Shown here: positions 31,015 to 33,089 of the stretch, one piece after another | Numbering within the stretch: the first letter of the stretch is position 1 | Layout: every line of letters starts with the position of its first letter | Virus record (IMG/VR): IMGVR_UViG_3300032093_014000 | Location: 1 to 33,089 of that record | From: a virus | DNA length: 33,089 nucleotides | Direction: 5' to 3' (one strand) | Program-made: the position numbers and the translations under genes | The notes under the pieces: generated by a model | What the model saw: the letters and a program-made list of their open reading frames with translations, nothing else | Databases searched by the model: none | What the model was told of the DNA's origin: nothing

Positions 31015-31939
31015 AAAAGTAATAGTAACAGGGGCTAGTGGGTTATTGGGCTCTGCAATAAAAAGACAACTAAATAATGATAATAGTCATGAGTTTTTGT
31101 CAAGTAGAGATTGTAATCTTTTAAATATAAATTCTGTACGGAGGTGTTTTGAAGATGGTATAGAAAATGAATATAACACAATAATACATTGTGCAGCAAA
31201 AGTTGGTGGAGTAAAAGCCAACATGGATAATAATGAATTGTTTTTTAATGAAAATTTAGAAATTAACAATAATTTATTAGAAGTTGCTTACAGAGCAAAA
31301 TATAAAAATTTTGTTTCTATATTGTCTACATGTGTATTTCCAGATAAAATAGATTATCCATTAACTGCAGATAAAATAGACCAAGGACCTCCTCATAATT
31401 CTAATTATGGTTATTCTTATGCTAAAAGATTACTAGGTTATCAAACTAAAATATATGGAAAGATGATTCCAGATTCCAATTGGATTTCAATTATTCCAAC
31501 TAATATTTATGGTCCAAATGATAATTTTAATTTAGAAGATAGTCATTTAGTGCCAGCTTTAATTAGGAAAGGATATGAGGCAAGTTTGTCAGGTAAAGAT
31601 TTTGAAGTTTGGGGAGACGGAACACCTTTAAGACAATTTATATATTCAGAAGATTTAGCAAAAGTTATATTATGGGCAATAGATAATTGGAAAAGTGATA
31701 TGCCTTTTATGGCAGTGAACGAAACTGAACATTCAATCAAAGAAATTGTCGATATTATTGCAAGAAGATTTAATATTTCTGAAGACAGAATAAAATATGA
31801 CATAACAAAACCTAAAGGCCAATTTAGAAAACCAGCAAAAAGCGATATTCCAAAAGAATTTGTTTTTACGCCATTAGAAGATGGTATAAATAAAACTATT
31901 GATTGGTTTATTGAAAATTATAAAACAGCTAGAAAATAA
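30995..31939 (+). CDS. fcl: GDP-L-fucose synthase (epimerase/reductase)
   Basis: 314 aa, the usual length. TGASGLLGS (12-20), [13 protein letters not shown] (65-77), STCVFP with the catalytic Ser111 and Cys113, Tyr140/Lys144 in YSYAK, and His184 in DSHLVPALI match the catalytic set of E. coli GDP-fucose synthase. It epimerises C3/C5 and reduces C4 of the Gmd product to GDP-L-fucose. The start lies within the end of gmd, the only plausible ATG. Its product would be the donor for the GT10-type enzyme at 18718. Confidence 0.97.
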   Translation: MQVQNNKKVIVTGASGLLGSAIKRQLNNDNSHEFLSSRDCNLLNINSVRRCFEDGIENEYNTIIHCAAKVGGVKANMDNNELFFNENLEINNNLLEVAYRAKYKNFVSILSTCVFPDKIDYPLTADKIDQGPPHNSNYGYSYAKRLLGYQTKIYGKMIPDSNWISIIPTNIYGPNDNFNLEDSHLVPALIRKGYEASLSGKDFEVWGDGTPLRQFIYSEDLAKVILWAIDNWKSDMPFMAVNETEHSIKEIVDIIARRFNISEDRIKYDITKPKGQFRKPAKSDIPKEFVFTPLEDGINKTIDWFIENYKTARK

Positions 31940-31946
31940 ATAAATT

Positions 31947-32546
31947 ATGAAAATTAAAGAATTGTTAGATGTAATAGCTCCATATAAAGCTCCATCAAAT
32001 AAAGAGGAAAATTTAATAAACATATTAAATTCATCAAGTAATTTTGATTTTAATTATAGAGAAAATATAATGAATCATAGTTTGATTAGAACAAATTTGT
32101 CAAAAATTAAAGAATGTGAAGAGTTTGAGGATTGTGAAATTTTTATTGTATCTAGACCTTTACTTGAAGATAAAGAAGGAAGTCCTTTACAGGTTTTAAC
32201 TTTATTTTTACAAGAAGGTTTAAAATTTAAAGATAGATGTTACTTATATTCTATTCAAAATTCTGAACAAGGAGTTATAGTAAGAGGCTTATTCGAATCA
32301 TGGGAAATAAATGGAGAAATTAAAAACAATAATACCTATGATGTTGACATGGACTCTGAACCAAAATATGGAATGGTTTTTTATATGACAAAAGAAGAAG
32401 GAAATGAGGAAGGTTTGTTAAATATGAAAATGAATAGTAAAGCTATACCGATTGATTTACAAGAAGCATATTATGAAAAATTTGGAAAAAACAATTTTAA
32501 TGTAACTGAAGAAATGATTAATGAATTTTTAAAAGAAAATAAATAA
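31947..32546 (+). CDS. Hypothetical protein, 199 aa
   Basis: Mixed alpha/beta, acidic, soluble. FEDCEIFIVSRPLLEDKEGS (about 60-79) and GLKFKDRCYLYSIQNSEQGV suggest a small globular domain; no motif or family recognised. Rightward, 7 nt after fcl and 6 nt before a P-loop protein, so part of the same transcript, but its composition offers no link to glycan synthesis. Confidence 0.6.
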   Translation: MKIKELLDVIAPYKAPSNKEENLINILNSSSNFDFNYRENIMNHSLIRTNLSKIKECEEFEDCEIFIVSRPLLEDKEGSPLQVLTLFLQEGLKFKDRCYLYSIQNSEQGVIVRGLFESWEINGEIKNNNTYDVDMDSEPKYGMVFYMTKEEGNEEGLLNMKMNSKAIPIDLQEAYYEKFGKNNFNVTEEMINEFLKENK

Positions 32547-32552
32547 AATATT

Positions 32553-33041
32553 ATGACAAAAATTATATCAGCATTCCCAGGTACTGGAAAAAGTTTTTAT
32601 CACAAAAAATTTCCAAATGATACACTTGATAGTGATTCAAGTAATTTTAGTTGGATTAAAGATGAAGTTGGCAATAACACAAAAGAAAGAAATCCAGAGT
32701 TCCCTAAAAATTATATAGAACATATAAAATCAAATATTGGAAAATATAAATACATATTTGTTTCATCACACAAAGAGGTTAGAGACGCTTTGCTTGAAAG
32801 TTTTATTTTCTTCTACATAGTTTACCCAGACAAAGGCAGAAAAGAAGAATTCATTAAAAGATACAAAGAAAGAGGTAATCCAGAAGGGTTTATTAAACTT
32901 GTAAGTGATAATTGGGAAAGTTGGATAAACGAATTGAGTTCATTAGATAAAGGATGTGAAAAAATTTGTATGGTATTAGATAATCTGGAAGATGAATTAA
33001 ACCATTTAGAAAGAATTGAATATGGTGAAGTTTTAGATTAA
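32553..33041 (+). CDS. P-loop NTPase, nucleotide-kinase-like
   Basis: 162 aa. SAFPGTGKS (6-14) is a Walker A loop directly after the first strand; LDSDSSNFSW (25-34) provides acidic substrate residues; FIRRYKERGN-like segment (FIKRYKERGN, about 103-112) gives a lid with Arg residues; YIFVSSHKEVRD precedes it. The layout is that of small phage nucleotide kinases, but the substrate is not evident. I have seen similar proteins annotated only as P-loop or adenylate-kinase-like in T4-like phages. Confidence 0.72.
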   Translation: MTKIISAFPGTGKSFYHKKFPNDTLDSDSSNFSWIKDEVGNNTKERNPEFPKNYIEHIKSNIGKYKYIFVSSHKEVRDALLESFIFFYIVYPDKGRKEEFIKRYKERGNPEGFIKLVSDNWESWINELSSLDKGCEKICMVLDNLEDELNHLERIEYGEVLD

Positions 33042-33061
33042 AAAAATCACACATTACACAA

Positions 33062-33089
33062 ATGGATAGTAAAGTAAAAAACATTTTAG
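33062..33089 (+). CDS. Possible start of the next gene (cut by window edge)
   Basis: An ATG followed by nine open codons (MDSKVKNIL) that reach the end of the window, 20 nt after the kinase-like gene and in the same orientation. Too short to judge. Confidence 0.3.

Noticed and set aside
2053-33041. Alternative genetic code with TAG reassigned
   Set aside because: All genes read through in the standard code with no need for an in-frame TAG; only the absence of TAG stops is observed.

Overview
The window looks like part of a large T4-like tailed phage (myovirus) that infects a member of the Bacteroidetes, probably a flavobacterium. Three things point there. A T4-type head module is present (prohead protease 21, scaffold 22, major capsid protein 23, in T4 order). 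The DNA is strongly AT-rich, and start codons lack Shine-Dalgarno sequences but have A/T-rich leaders. Several starts are preceded by TAnnTTTG-type -7 boxes typical of Bacteroidetes. This assignment is inference from sequence character; no database search was possible.

Region 1 (1-2052) is an RNA island with no credible protein gene. It holds the 3' end of a tRNA, tRNA-Leu(UAG), tRNA-Leu(UAA), an approximately 900-nt stretch dense in long-range helices and crossing (pseudoknot) pairings, a 100-nt leucine-type tRNA with an aberrant anticodon region, a second compact RNA closed by a 14-bp helix, a degenerate tRNA-like cloverleaf, a second tRNA-Leu(UAA), and a third pseudoknotted RNA of about 135 nt ending in a T-tract. 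The two larger RNAs are each preceded by an identical 13-nt element, GTTCTTTGAATAT, that resembles the boxA antitermination element of Bacteroidetes rRNA leaders. The size, phage setting and tRNA neighbours recall the giant GOLLD/ROOL class of phage RNAs.

Region 2 (2053-3956) holds small accessory genes: a ferritin-like/DUF5856-type protein, a UVR-motif protein, a lipoprotein, a two-helix membrane protein and a small unknown.

Region 3 (4018-15951) is mainly the leftward head/structural module: capsid 23, acidic scaffold 22, protease 21, several putative internal head proteins, a GT-B glycosyltransferase and a small protein carrying a C-terminal piece of the capsid fold. It is interrupted by rightward genes (a hypothetical at 7895, phoH at 13741, a zinc-ribbon protein at 14496). 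A motif AACTATTTAT lies 14-49 nt upstream of several of these genes on their coding strand and is a candidate phage promoter element.

Region 4 (16069-33041) is a long rightward, tightly overlapping gene train for glycan synthesis. It has many glycosyltransferases (GT2 and GT-B types, a GT6 ABO-type enzyme directly followed by a GT10-type fucosyltransferase), two FkbM methyltransferases and three other methyltransferases, an SGNH hydrolase, two sugar-nucleotide SDR enzymes, and at the end GDP-mannose 4,6-dehydratase (gmd) plus GDP-L-fucose synthase (fcl). Together gmd, fcl and GT10 form a self-contained GDP-fucose supply-and-use route, with GT6 as a possible next step on a fucosylated acceptor. 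The product may decorate the virion or remodel the host surface. A hypothetical and a P-loop kinase-like gene close the window.

All 42 complete genes called end in TAA (36) or TGA (6); none ends in TAG.
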